The translations under genes and the position numbers were made by a program. Below are positions 26,157-34,086 of a DNA stretch of 64,000 nt, in pieces. The stretch is from Nocardioides sp. NBC_00368. Its GTDB lineage: Bacteria > Actinomycetota > Actinomycetes > Propionibacteriales > Nocardioidaceae. Each line of letters begins with the position of its first letter. The stretch's first letter is position 1. The notes beneath the pieces are model-generated. The model did no database searches. It had not been told where the DNA came from and saw only the letters and a list, made by a program, of their open reading frames with translations. The stretch is from contig NZ_CP107970.1 in NCBI RefSeq assembly GCF_036090055.1, forward strand, positions 1,056,501 through 1,120,500, in the 5' to 3' direction.

Positions 26157-26996
26157 TCAGGCCAAATTCAGGCGGGTGGCGAGCTTGTCGAGGTAGGTGA
26201 GTACGCCGGCGGGTTCCGTGTCGGGGACGCCCCAGATCAGCTCGTCGGCGACCGACCACTCCGTCAGGTCCTCCGGAGTCGGCCGCTTGGCGACGAGCAC
26301 CCGGACGTCCGGTTTGCCCTCGCGGCCGGCTGACTCCCACTCGTCCTGGAGGGTCTTGACCTTGTCGCCGATGCCGGCCTCGGTCGGGGTCGACATCCAC
26401 CCCTCGGCGTTGCGGGCGATCCAGCGCAGCGTCTTGGGCCCGCCGCCGGCGCCGACGATCGTCGGGATTCGGCCCTGCGGTGGCTTCGGGTAGGCCCAGG
26501 AGGGGCCGAAGGAGACGAACTCCCCGTCGTAGGCGGCCTCCTCCTCGGTCCACAGGGCGCGCATCGCCTCGAGGTACTCCTTCAGCGCGGTGCGCTTGCG
26601 GTCGCCGGGGATGCCGTGGTCGGCGAGCTCGTCGGTGTTCCAGCCGAACCCGACGCCCAGCGAGACCCGGCCGCCGGAGAGGTGGTCGAGGGTCGCGATC
26701 GTCTTGGCCAGCGTGATCGGGTCGGACTCGACCGGCAGTGCCACCGCGGTCGAAAGCCCGATCCGTGAGGTCACCGCGGCGCACGTCCCGAGCGTCACCC
26801 AGGGGTCGAGCGTACGCAGGTAGCGGTCGTCGGGGAGCTCGGTGCCGCCGGTGGGGTGCAGGGCGTCGCGGCGTACCGGGATGTGGGTGTGCTCGGGCAC
26901 GTAGAACGTGTCGAAGCCGCGATCCTCGGCGGCGGAGGCGAGCTCGGCGGGCGCGATGCCGCGGTCCGAGGTGAACAGGACGATGCCGTGGCGCAT
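26157..26996 (-). CDS. LLM-class F420-type oxidoreductase
   Basis: The 279-residue TIM-barrel protein has TFYVPEHTHIPV, an SGGRVSLGVGFGWNTDEL segment and VGAGGGPKTLRWIARNAEGW, typical of F420-dependent luciferase-like oxidoreductases (TIGR03619 type). It is divergent from a GMC oxidoreductase with a perfect KstR palindrome between them. ATG 26996 lies 6 nt after a TACTGT -10, so translation is probably leaderless. A role in steroid side-chain redox chemistry is inferred from regulation only. A different Rv3520c-like member lies at 63908. Confidence 0.8.
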   Translation of the reverse strand: MRHGIVLFTSDRGIAPAELASAAEDRGFDTFYVPEHTHIPVRRDALHPTGGTELPDDRYLRTLDPWVTLGTCAAVTSRIGLSTAVALPVESDPITLAKTIATLDHLSGGRVSLGVGFGWNTDELADHGIPGDRKRTALKEYLEAMRALWTEEEAAYDGEFVSFGPSWAYPKPPQGRIPTIVGAGGGPKTLRWIARNAEGWMSTPTEAGIGDKVKTLQDEWESAGREGKPDVRVLVAKRPTPEDLTEWSVADELIWGVPDTEPAGVLTYLDKLATRLNLA

Positions 26997-27002
26997 GACA
27001 CA

Positions 27003-27024
27003 ACAGTAGAACGTGTTCTAGTCT
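27003..27024. promoter_or_regulatory. Perfect KstR palindrome with a -10 on each strand
   Basis: TAGAACGTGTTCTA at 27007-27020 is fully consensus. Its outer TA begins TAGTCT (27019-27024) on the plus strand and TACTGT (27008-27003) on the minus strand. One repressor dimer would therefore shut both divergent promoters. Confidence 0.88.
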
Positions 27025-27058
27025 TTCCGGAAGGGATCACCGGGAGAGAGAAGTGAAC

Positions 27059-28666
27059 ATGGAAGCCGACTACATCGTCGTAGGAGCCGGGAGCGCGGGG
27101 TGTGCCACCGCCCGCAGGCTGGCCGAGAGCGGTGCCAGCGTGATCGTGATCGAGGCGGGCACCAAGGACACCGCCTTCGGGATCAAGAACCTCCTCGAGC
27201 TCCCCGGCGCGGTCGCCGCGATGCTCTCCACGCCACAGCTCAAGAAGCTGGTCGACTGGGGCTACAAGTCGGTGCCGCAGAGCGCCGCCCTCGACCGGGT
27301 CATCCCGATGACCCGCGGCAAGGTGCTGGGCGGCTCGTCCTCGATCAACGGGATGCTCTGGGTGCGCGGCAACCGGCAGAACTTCGACGACTGGGCGGCC
27401 GACGGCGCGACCGGCTGGTCCTACGACGACGTGCTGCCCGCGTTCAGGCGGATGGAGGACTTCGAGGGTGGCGCGGACGAGTTCCGCGGCGAGGGTGGGC
27501 CGGTGAAGGTGCGCTACCAGAAGGACCTCACCCCGGCCGCACAGACCTGGCTCGAGGAGGCGCCCAAGCGGCTCGGGGTCAGCGCGCTCGACGACTACAA
27601 CGGCAAGGAGCAGGAGGGCGTCGGCGTCGTCCAGCTCTCTGCGTCCGAGGGACGCAGATACTCCGCCTCGAAGGCCTATCTGCGCGAGCCCCTGGACAAT
27701 CTGCTGATCCTGACCAAGGCGCAGGTCACCCGCGTACGCATCGAGGGCTCGCGCGCGACCGGCGTCGAGGTGGTCGGCGCCGACGGTGAGAAGCAGGCGA
27801 TCCGGGCGACCCGCGAGGTGATCGTCTCGGCCGGCGTCTACGGCTCGCCGCACCTGCTGATGCTCTCCGGAATCGGTCATTCCGGCCACCTCCGTGAGCA
27901 CGGCATCGAGGTCCACGCCGACCTCCCGGTCGGCGACAACTTCCACGACCACCTCTTCGTGCCGGTCTCCTTCCGGATGGACTCCGCGCTGCGGCGGCCC
28001 ACGCCCGCCTACTTCGCCGCCGGCTTCGCGAAGTCGCGGCTCACCCGCAAGGGCTGGGCGGCCGGCTCGCAGTTCGAGGCCTTCGGATTCGTACGCAGCG
28101 CCCTGGCCGGCCAGGTCCCCGACCTGCAGCTGCACGTCCTCTACTGGGTCTACCCGTTCCCGAACCAGGACGGCGAGAAGGCGATCCGGCCGCCGACGAG
28201 CAGGCCCGGCCTGTGCATCCTGCCGACGCTGATCTATCCCGAGAGCCGCGGCACCGTACGCCTGGCCAGCGCCGACCCGTTCACACACCCGCTGCTCGAC
28301 CCGGCCTACCTGAGTTCGGGCAAGGACACCGAGGTGCTCCTGGACGGGATCGCGAAGGTGCGCGAGATGATGGTCGGCCTCGGTGACAACCAGGGCGAGA
28401 TCACGCCCGGCCCCGACTACGCCGGCGCCGAGGCCACCCGTGAGCTGCTGCCCAACATCGTGCACAGCGTCTACCACGGCGTGGGCACCTGCCGGATGGG
28501 CTCGGACGAGCGTGCGGTCGTCGACCCGTCGCTGCGCGTGAAGGGCATCGACGGCCTGCGGGTCGCCGACGCCAGCGTGATGCCCTCGATCACCGGTGGC
28601 AACACCAACGCGCCCGCCATCATGATCGGGGAGCGCGCCGCCGACCTCATCCTCGGGGCGGCCTGA
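27059..28666 (+). CDS. GMC-family FAD oxidoreductase (alcohol dehydrogenase-like)
   Basis: The 535-residue protein has the GMC N-terminal motif YIVVGAGSAGCATARRL, the GMC signature GKVLGGSSSINGMLWVRGN, and the C-terminal active-site region with HSVYHGVGTCRMG and GGNTNAPAIMIGERAAD. GMC dehydrogenases oxidise alcohols with FAD. ATG 27059 is preferred because GAGAGAG (27044-27050) lies 8 nt upstream; GTG 27053 is the alternative. It is cotranscribed with an enoyl-CoA hydratase from a perfect KstR box. A second GMC gene at 45124 has the same domain plan. A sterol alcohol substrate is inferred. Confidence 0.85.
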   Translation: MEADYIVVGAGSAGCATARRLAESGASVIVIEAGTKDTAFGIKNLLELPGAVAAMLSTPQLKKLVDWGYKSVPQSAALDRVIPMTRGKVLGGSSSINGMLWVRGNRQNFDDWAADGATGWSYDDVLPAFRRMEDFEGGADEFRGEGGPVKVRYQKDLTPAAQTWLEEAPKRLGVSALDDYNGKEQEGVGVVQLSASEGRRYSASKAYLREPLDNLLILTKAQVTRVRIEGSRATGVEVVGADGEKQAIRATREVIVSAGVYGSPHLLMLSGIGHSGHLREHGIEVHADLPVGDNFHDHLFVPVSFRMDSALRRPTPAYFAAGFAKSRLTRKGWAAGSQFEAFGFVRSALAGQVPDLQLHVLYWVYPFPNQDGEKAIRPPTSRPGLCILPTLIYPESRGTVRLASADPFTHPLLDPAYLSSGKDTEVLLDGIAKVREMMVGLGDNQGEITPGPDYAGAEATRELLPNIVHSVYHGVGTCRMGSDERAVVDPSLRVKGIDGLRVADASVMPSITGGNTNAPAIMIGERAADLILGAA

Positions 28667-29478
28667 TGTCCGACCTGTTGCTGAGCGAGGACCGCGACCG
28701 CGTCCGTACGCTGACCCTCAACCGACCCGACCAGCTCAACGCCTTCAGCCAGGCCCTCTACGTCGCGCTCGCCGAGGCGTTGCGCGCCGCCGACGAGGAC
28801 CCGGAGGTGGCAGTCGTCCTGCTGACCGGGACCGGGCGGGCCTTCTCTGCGGGCACCGACCTGATCGAGATGAAGGAGACCGCCTCGAGTGCCGGCGAGG
28901 ATGCTCGCGAGGATGCCGGCGACGGCGCCTCTCACGGGTTCATCGGCCTGCTCGACTCCCTGGTGGCGTTCTCCAAGCCGCTGGTCGTCGCGGTCAACGG
29001 GCTCGGGCTCGGCATCGGCGCGACCCTGCTCGGCTACGCCGACCTGGTCTTCGCCTCCACCGCAGCGAGGTTCAAGACGCCATTCACCACGCTCGGGGTG
29101 GCGCCGGAGGCGGCATCGAGCTTCCTGTTCCCGCGGCTGATCGGTCGGCAGAACGCCGCCTGGATGCTGATGTCGGGGGAGTGGGTCAGCGCGGCGGAGG
29201 CTCAGCAGATGGGACTCGTGTGGCGGCTCACCGACCCCGACGAGCTCCTCGCCACCGCGTGGGACCATGCCGCCACGCTCGCCTCGCGGCCGATCAGCAG
29301 CCTGGTCGCGGTCAAGGAGACGATGACCGCGTCGCTGCGCCCGGGGATCGAGGCGGCCCGGGAGCTGGAGAACGCCAAGTTCGCCGAGCTGCTGGGTGGG
29401 CCCGCCAACATCGAGGCGCTCGTCGCCTTCGCCGAGGGGCGCGAGCCCGACTTCACGAAGCTTCCGCCGGGGGCCTGA
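28666..29478 (+). CDS. Enoyl-CoA hydratase/isomerase family protein
   Basis: The 270-residue crotonase-fold protein has the first oxyanion loop TGRAFSAGTDLIEM and the second GLGLGIGATLLGYADLVFAS, followed by LGVAPEAASSFLFPRLIG. The catalytic Glu pair of classic hydratases is not obvious, as Ala/Gly occupy part of the second loop, so isomerase or another crotonase chemistry is possible. The start overlaps the GMC stop by 1 bp, hence the same KstR-controlled operon. Confidence 0.82.
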   Translation: MSDLLLSEDRDRVRTLTLNRPDQLNAFSQALYVALAEALRAADEDPEVAVVLLTGTGRAFSAGTDLIEMKETASSAGEDAREDAGDGASHGFIGLLDSLVAFSKPLVVAVNGLGLGIGATLLGYADLVFASTAARFKTPFTTLGVAPEAASSFLFPRLIGRQNAAWMLMSGEWVSAAEAQQMGLVWRLTDPDELLATAWDHAATLASRPISSLVAVKETMTASLRPGIEAARELENAKFAELLGGPANIEALVAFAEGREPDFTKLPPGA

Positions 29479-29484
29479 GCGGGC

Positions 29485-29679
29485 TCAGCGGTGGGAGCGA
29501 GGCCGGTGGTCGAAGCTTCCGTACCGGTCGCGGCCGTCGAGATGGTACTCGCGCTCCATCTCGGTGAGGTCGTGCTCGATCTGGCGGCCGCGACGCCGGT
29601 CGAGGAAGGCGGCGATCAGCATCAGGACGGTCCAGAACACGATCATCCCGATCGTGACCGCGATGACAGCGCTGTTCAT
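29485..29679 (-). CDS. Small membrane protein, 64 residues
   Basis: ATG 29679 follows GAGGAG with 8 nt spacing; the ribosome site lies in the end of the BON gene, 5 bp away. The product has an N-terminal membrane helix (about residues 4-26) and a charged cytoplasmic tail rich in Arg, Glu and His. No family recognised. Last gene of a minus-strand group with the BON, phosphoesterase and nucleotidyltransferase genes. A 209-residue reading of this frame runs antiparallel through neighbouring genes and is rejected. Confidence 0.7.
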   Translation of the reverse strand: MNSAVIAVTIGMIVFWTVLMLIAAFLDRRRGRQIEHDLTEMEREYHLDGRDRYGSFDHRPRSHR

Positions 29680-29684
29680 GGGGA

Positions 29685-29948
29685 TCAGCTCCTCTGTGGT
29701 GGGTCGATCTTCTCGTGGCCGGGCCCGCCCGGACCGGGCTCGGCGCTGAGCATGATGTGGTCGATGATCTCGAGTCCGGGCTCGTGCTCCCTGACGACCT
29801 CGAGGACCGTGCCCCGACGCTCCTCGGAGGCGACCTCGCCGGAGACGACGAGATGGTCGCCGCGTACCTGGACCCGGATGCCCAGCTCGTTGGTGCGTGG
29901 GTCGGTCGCGATGTCGCGCTCCAGATCTCGTGCCAGCTGTTCGTTCAT
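29685..29948 (-). CDS. Small BON-like domain protein, 87 residues
   Basis: ATG 29948 is preceded by GAGGAGG. The sequence begins MNEQLARDLERDIATDPR and continues with VQVRGDHLVVSGEVASEERR, an alpha-beta pattern like the BON phospholipid-binding/osmotic-stress domain. There is no signal peptide. It overlaps the phosphoesterase gene by 4 bp (ATGA), implying coupling. Confidence 0.65.
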   Translation of the reverse strand: MNEQLARDLERDIATDPRTNELGIRVQVRGDHLVVSGEVASEERRGTVLEVVREHEPGLEIIDHIMLSAEPGPGGPGHEKIDPPQRS

Positions 29949-30685
29949 GCCGACCTCCTCGGGACGACGTCGTAGACGCGGAACGCTGCCTGGATGACGG
30001 GCTGGGCGACGTTGCGTACGGGGACCCCGGCCGGGGTGAGGCCCTTCTCACGTCCGGCGTGGGCATGGCCGTGGAGAGCCAGGTCGACGCCGGTCTCGTC
30101 GATCGCCTCGCCAAGCCGGTAGTTGCCGAGGAACGGCCAGATCTCCTTCGGCTCCCCGACCAGGGTCTCGTCGACGGGAGCGAAGTGCGACAGGGCGACG
30201 GTCACGTCGGGCTCGTCGCCGAGGTCGTCGAGGGCTTTGCGCAGCACGTCGGCGGTCTCGATGCCGTGGCCGGTGAAGGCCTTCATCTGCGGCTCTCCGA
30301 AGTCGGCCGCGGAGCGGCCGAGGAAGCCGAGACAGAAGCCCTTGACCCCAGCGACGCCGAGCCGGCCGGCGTCCGTGTCGATGGTGGTCGAGGTGCCTTC
30401 GAGCACGGTCATCCCGCGGTCCTCCAGCAGTCGGGTGATGTCCCGTTCGGCCCCGGAGTGGTAGTCGTGGTTGCCGAGCACGACGAGGACGGGCACGTCG
30501 GCGACGCCGAACTCGTCGGCGAACGCCTCGGCCTCCTCGACCGTGCCGTGCTGGGTGAGATCGCCGGCAACGAGCAGCGCGTCGGCCTCTGCGGAGATTC
30601 CCTCGAGCAGTGGTGCGTAGCGTCCTCGCAGGTCGTCGGCGAGATGTACGTCGCCGACGGCTGCCACGCGAATCGGGTCAGGCAT
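29945..30685 (-). CDS. Metallophosphoesterase
   Basis: The 246-residue protein shows all calcineurin-like motifs: GDVHLAD near residue 12, GDLTQHG, LGNHDYH, SHFAP and GHAHAGRE. These coordinate two metal ions for phosphoester hydrolysis. The start is ATG 30685, inside the end of the nucleotidyltransferase gene (8-bp overlap). The substrate is not evident; the pairing with a nucleotidyltransferase may mean nucleotide-signal or RNA-end chemistry, but this is only a possibility. Confidence 0.82.
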   Translation of the reverse strand: MPDPIRVAAVGDVHLADDLRGRYAPLLEGISAEADALLVAGDLTQHGTVEEAEAFADEFGVADVPVLVVLGNHDYHSGAERDITRLLEDRGMTVLEGTSTTIDTDAGRLGVAGVKGFCLGFLGRSAADFGEPQMKAFTGHGIETADVLRKALDDLGDEPDVTVALSHFAPVDETLVGEPKEIWPFLGNYRLGEAIDETGVDLALHGHAHAGREKGLTPAGVPVRNVAQPVIQAAFRVYDVVPRRSA

Positions 30686-31271
30686 CGTCGCCTCCCATAC
30701 TGCTTCCTTCCATGATGGCGAGCGCGTCCAGCAGGCCGAGCGCGGTCTGTGCGAAGGGGCTCCGCTTCGCCTCCTGTCGCACCAGCTGCCAGTCGATCTG
30801 CTCGCGCAGGGCGCGGGCGCAGCCGAGGATCGGCGAGAGGTCGCAGGCATGCTCGCTCAGCGCCAGCATGCGCGAGATGAGCAGGTCCGTCGCCGACATG
30901 ACGGGCATGGTCACGGAATCGACCGGAAGCTCGGTACACCGCACCAGCAGCCCCTCGTCGACCGGCCCGGTCGGCAGCCGGTGGATCAGGTCGACGACCA
31001 CGGTGTCGCGTCCGACCTTCACCAGCCAGTCCTCGGGGGCGGTGACCGAATCCATCCCGTTCTCGGTCAGCGCCTGCACGGCCTCCTCGACGCAGTCCTC
31101 GGGCAGGACGAAGTCGACGTCGTGGGTGCTCTCCGGTCCGCCACGGGTCCAGACCGCGTAGCCGCCGGCCAGTGCGAACGGGATCTCGGCGGCCTTCAAC
31201 GTCGCGCCCACCCGCTTGAGTACGTCGCGTTGTCGCTGGAGCTCCTCGCCCAGCACGTCAGTTCTCGGCAT
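30678..31271 (-). CDS. Nucleotidyltransferase-fold protein
   Basis: The 197-residue protein has the minimal nucleotidyltransferase core: FALAGGYAVWTRGG, then ESTHDVDFVLPED with the metal-binding DVD pair, and a later VVDLIHRLP strand carrying the third acidic residue. This resembles the AbiEii/MNT-like group that includes toxins and aminoglycoside-type transferases. First gene of a four-gene minus-strand operon. It is divergent from the TetR gene; a KstR box is in the 71-bp gap, so coregulation with sterol genes is possible but unproven. Confidence 0.75.
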   Translation of the reverse strand: MPRTDVLGEELQRQRDVLKRVGATLKAAEIPFALAGGYAVWTRGGPESTHDVDFVLPEDCVEEAVQALTENGMDSVTAPEDWLVKVGRDTVVVDLIHRLPTGPVDEGLLVRCTELPVDSVTMPVMSATDLLISRMLALSEHACDLSPILGCARALREQIDWQLVRQEAKRSPFAQTALGLLDALAIMEGSSMGGDDA

Positions 31272-31318
31272 AGAGGTGCGGTACCCCGAACCGGCGCCGA
31301 TCACCCCTTGTCGAAAAC

Positions 31319-31350
31319 AAGAACGTGTTCTAATCTGGACACGTGTCCAG
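31319..31350 (+). promoter_or_regulatory. KstR-type box, -10 and 16-bp palindrome over the TetR start codon
   Basis: AAGAACGTGTTCTA (31319-31332) is a KstR site whose final TA starts the -10 TAATCT (31331-31336). The perfect palindrome CTGGACACGTGTCCAG (31335-31350) spans the GTG start at 31343 and is a good candidate operator for the TetR protein itself. The -10 is 6 nt from GTG, so the message is probably leaderless. Confidence 0.75.
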
Positions 31351-31891
31351 CGCAACGAGCATCCGACAGACGGAGACGGTCGAGCGACTGTTCGCCGCGG
31401 GCCTGCAGGAGCTGCGTGAGGTCGGGCACGAGGCGCTCACCATCCGCGCGGTCGCCGCGCGGGCCGGAGTCTCCTCGGCGACGGCCTACACCTACCTCGC
31501 CTCCAAGAGCCGCCTCTTCGCCGAGCTCTTCTGGCGCCACCTCACCCAGGCCTCCTCGACGATCCTGACCGGATCGCGTGTGGAGCGGGTGCAGGGGGCC
31601 GTACGCGGCCTGACCACGAGGATCGCCGAGGAACCGGCGCTCGCGGCCGCGGTCACGCCGGCGCTGCTGGGCAGCGATGCCGACGTCGAGCGGCTGCGGC
31701 TGCGGATCGGGGGCGAGTTCGCCGCCCGGTTCGAGGCGGCGCTCGGGGACGGCGCCGAGGATGCGGTGCGCGAAGCGCTGCTGCTCGCCTTCTCGGGCGC
31801 GCTGCTGCAGGCGGGCATGGGCCTGATGACCTACGACGAGATGGCCGACCGGCTCGCCCCGGTCGTCGCCGTGATCGTCGGGGAGGAATGA
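31343..31891 (+). CDS. TetR-family regulator (Rv0767c-like position)
   Basis: The 182-residue protein has a TetR helix-turn-helix: ALTIRAVAARAGVSSATAYTY then LASKSRLFAELF. The C-terminal ligand domain is generic. It precedes CYP123-SDR-CYP51-ferredoxin as Rv0767c does in M. tuberculosis. GTG 31343 lies within a 16-bp palindrome, suggesting autoregulation, and it is one base from the downstream P450 gene. It is not KstR by sequence. Confidence 0.82.
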   Translation: MSSATSIRQTETVERLFAAGLQELREVGHEALTIRAVAARAGVSSATAYTYLASKSRLFAELFWRHLTQASSTILTGSRVERVQGAVRGLTTRIAEEPALAAAVTPALLGSDADVERLRLRIGGEFAARFEAALGDGAEDAVREALLLAFSGALLQAGMGLMTYDEMADRLAPVVAVIVGEE

Positions 31892-31892
31892 G

Positions 31893-33125
31893 ATGACGAC
31901 CATCACCACCGAGATCTTCGACCCCTACGACTACGACTTCCACGAGGACCCTTACCCGGTCTACGCCCGGCTTCGGAAGGAGGCGCCGCTCTACTACAAC
32001 GCCTCCGACGACTTCTGGGCGCTCTCCCGGCACGCCGACGTGCACGCCGCGATCAAGAACGACGTGACCTTCTCCAACCGGATGGGGGTCTCGCTCGACG
32101 CGAGCGCGTGGAACGCCGACGCCCACCGGGTGATGTCGTTCCTCGCCCTGGACGGGGCCGCGCAGACCCGGCTGCGCAAGCTGGTCTCGGCCGGGTTCAC
32201 GCCCCGGCGGGTCCGCGAGCTGACGCCGCAGATCCAGGCGATGGCAGACCACTACCTCGACGCGCTGGCCGTGCTGTCGGCGGATGCCGGGGAGGTGGAC
32301 TGGATCGCGGAGCTCGCCGGAAAGCTCCCGATGGACGTCATCTCGGAGATGATGGGCGTTCCCGCCGCCGACCGGGACGAGGTGCGGCGGCTGGCCGACC
32401 TGGTGGTGCACCGGGAGGACGGCGTACGCGACGTGCCGGAGGCCGGGATGACGGCCGCGCTGGAGCTGATCGGCTACTACGCCGAGATGGTCGCGCAGCG
32501 GCGCAGGCAGCCGCGCGAGGACCTCACCTCGGCGCTCCTCGAGGCCGAGGTCGACGGCGACCGGCTGCTCGACCACGAGGTGATCGCATTCCTGTTCCTG
32601 ATGGTCGTGGCCGGCAACGAGACCACGACCAAGCTGCTCGGCAATGCGCTCTTCCACCTCGGCGCCCATCCCGCCCAGCTCACGGACGTCTTCGCCGATC
32701 CCGCCGACACCACACCGGTCGGCTCGTGGATCGAGGAGACCCTGCGCCACGACACCTCGAGCCAGATGCTGGCCCGCTACGTGGCCGAGGACGTCGAGCT
32801 CCACGGCCAGGTCGTGCCGGCCGGATCGAAGCTGCTGGTCCTGCTCGGCTCGGCCAACCGCGACGAGCGGGTCTTCACCGCGCCGGACGTCTTCGACATC
32901 CACCGCCCGCCCGAGGAGCTCGGCAGGATCATGAGCTTCGGCGTCGGCCGGCACTTCTGCCTCGGCGCCAACCTCGCCCGGCTCGAGGCCAAGGTCGTGC
33001 TGGCTGAGCTGGTGCGGCGTACGTCCGGGTTCGAGGTCGACGCCGACCGGGCCGTCCGGGTGCACTCCACGAGCGTGCGCGGCTTTGCCCGGTTACCTGT
33101 CTCGTTCACCTTGAGGGCGCGATGA
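31893..33125 (+). CDS. Cytochrome P450, CYP123-like
   Basis: A 410-residue soluble bacterial P450: I-helix VVAGNETTTKL, ETLRH ExxR motif, and heme-binding FGVGRHFCLGANLAR with Cys356. The gene order TetR-P450-SDR-CYP51-ferredoxin matches Rv0767c to Rv0763c, where the first P450 is CYP123. Its substrate is not known. ATG 31893 follows the TetR stop by 1 bp and GGGAGGAATG acts as ribosome site. A hairpin-repeat region separates it from the SDR gene. Confidence 0.85.
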   Translation: MTTITTEIFDPYDYDFHEDPYPVYARLRKEAPLYYNASDDFWALSRHADVHAAIKNDVTFSNRMGVSLDASAWNADAHRVMSFLALDGAAQTRLRKLVSAGFTPRRVRELTPQIQAMADHYLDALAVLSADAGEVDWIAELAGKLPMDVISEMMGVPAADRDEVRRLADLVVHREDGVRDVPEAGMTAALELIGYYAEMVAQRRRQPREDLTSALLEAEVDGDRLLDHEVIAFLFLMVVAGNETTTKLLGNALFHLGAHPAQLTDVFADPADTTPVGSWIEETLRHDTSSQMLARYVAEDVELHGQVVPAGSKLLVLLGSANRDERVFTAPDVFDIHRPPEELGRIMSFGVGRHFCLGANLARLEAKVVLAELVRRTSGFEVDADRAVRVHSTSVRGFARLPVSFTLRAR

Positions 33126-33130
33126 GCGCC

Positions 33131-33256
33131 GTGGATGCTCACCGAGTTACCTCGGTGAGCGGTGTGGACATCCACCGAGGTACCTCGTTGAGCGATCACT
33201 TCCTTCGTGGAGTTCCGCGAAGGAAGTGCGCAGTCGCCGAGTTACCTCGGTCAGCA
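33131..33256. repeat. Cluster of hairpin-forming repeats (second family)
   Basis: Two related 31-bp units start at 33131 and 33164 and a third, partly degraded, at 33226. Each centres on ACCGAGTTACCTCGGT-type dyads: GCTCACCGAG/CTCGGTGAGC with TTAC loop (33137-33160), the perfect CGAGGTACCTCG (33176-33187), and CCGAG/CTCGG (33237-33250). Between the second and third is another hairpin, CACTTCCTTCG/CGAAGGAAGTG (33197-33228, 10-nt loop). All lie in the 145-bp gap between the P450 and SDR genes. Confidence 0.85.
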
Positions 33257-33270
33257 TCCCGGGAGGACGC

Positions 33271-34086
33271 ATGAGCAAGTACGCACAGCCCGACCGCCGC
33301 CCGGCGGTGATCACGGGGGCGTCGTCGGGGATCGGTGCGGAGACTGCGAAGACGCTGGCCGCGGCCGGATTCCCGGTCGCGCTGGGGGCTCGCCGGGTCG
33401 ACCGGGTCGAGGAGATCGCCGCCGCGATCCGGGCCGACGGGGGAGAGGCGGTGGCGCACCCGCTCGACGTGACCAGTGACGACTCGGTGGCCGAGTTCGC
33501 CGCGAAGGTGACCGCCGATCTGGGCGATGTCGAGGTCGTGGTCAGCAACGCCGGCGTCACTCATCCGGGCGCGACCGTCGACGTCCCCACCGAGGCCTTC
33601 GCCGGCCAGGTCGACATCAACCTCCTCGGCGCCCACCGGGTCCTGCGCGCCTTCGGGCCGGGGATGATCGAGCGGCGCCGCGGCGACCTGGTCTTCCTCT
33701 CTTCCGACGTGGCGGTGAGGCCACGACCCTTCATGGGCGCGTACGCAGCCTCGAAGTGGGGCCTGGAAGGCATGGTTGCCGCGCTCCAGATGGAGCTCGA
33801 GGGCACGGGCGTCAGGGCTTCCGTCGTGCGCCCCGGCCCGACCCACTCCGACATCGGCAACGAGTGGCCCGCCGAGCTCGGCGGGTTCGTGCTGGAGCAG
33901 TGGGTCCGCTGGGGCCTGGCCCGGCACCCGCACTTCCTCAAGGCGCGCGCTCAGGCCGACGCGATCACGACGATCGTGACCGCTCCGCGCGGCGTCCACA
34001 TCAGCACGATCGACGTCAACCCCGAGGCACCCGTCGTTCCCGAAGGGGCCGGGGAGCGAAGCGACCGGCGGCAGGAGAGAGCATGA
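33271..34086 (+). CDS. Short-chain dehydrogenase/reductase (Rv0765c-like)
   Basis: The 271-residue SDR has the cofactor motif TGASSGIGAETA, the SNAG motif (VVVSNAGVTHPG) and the catalytic YAASK with upstream SSD serine. ATG 33271 follows GGGAGG (33261-33266); the longer frame from 33226 begins inside the hairpin repeats and is rejected. It lies between the CYP123-like and cyp51 genes as in mycobacteria and overlaps cyp51 by 4 bp. A 3-ketosteroid or sterol alcohol substrate is inferred. Confidence 0.85.
   Translation: MSKYAQPDRRPAVITGASSGIGAETAKTLAAAGFPVALGARRVDRVEEIAAAIRADGGEAVAHPLDVTSDDSVAEFAAKVTADLGDVEVVVSNAGVTHPGATVDVPTEAFAGQVDINLLGAHRVLRAFGPGMIERRRGDLVFLSSDVAVRPRPFMGAYAASKWGLEGMVAALQMELEGTGVRASVVRPGPTHSDIGNEWPAELGGFVLEQWVRWGLARHPHFLKARAQADAITTIVTAPRGVHISTIDVNPEAPVVPEGAGERSDRRQERA

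Noticed and set aside
25879..27003. Minus-strand frame of 374 codons covering the LLM gene and array 1
   Set aside because: It is in another frame of the LLM oxidoreductase gene, is Arg/Pro-rich and lacks motifs.
31343..31891. Identity of this TetR gene as kstR
   Set aside because: Sequence does not resemble KstR, and its position matches Rv0767c; no other candidate for kstR is in the window.
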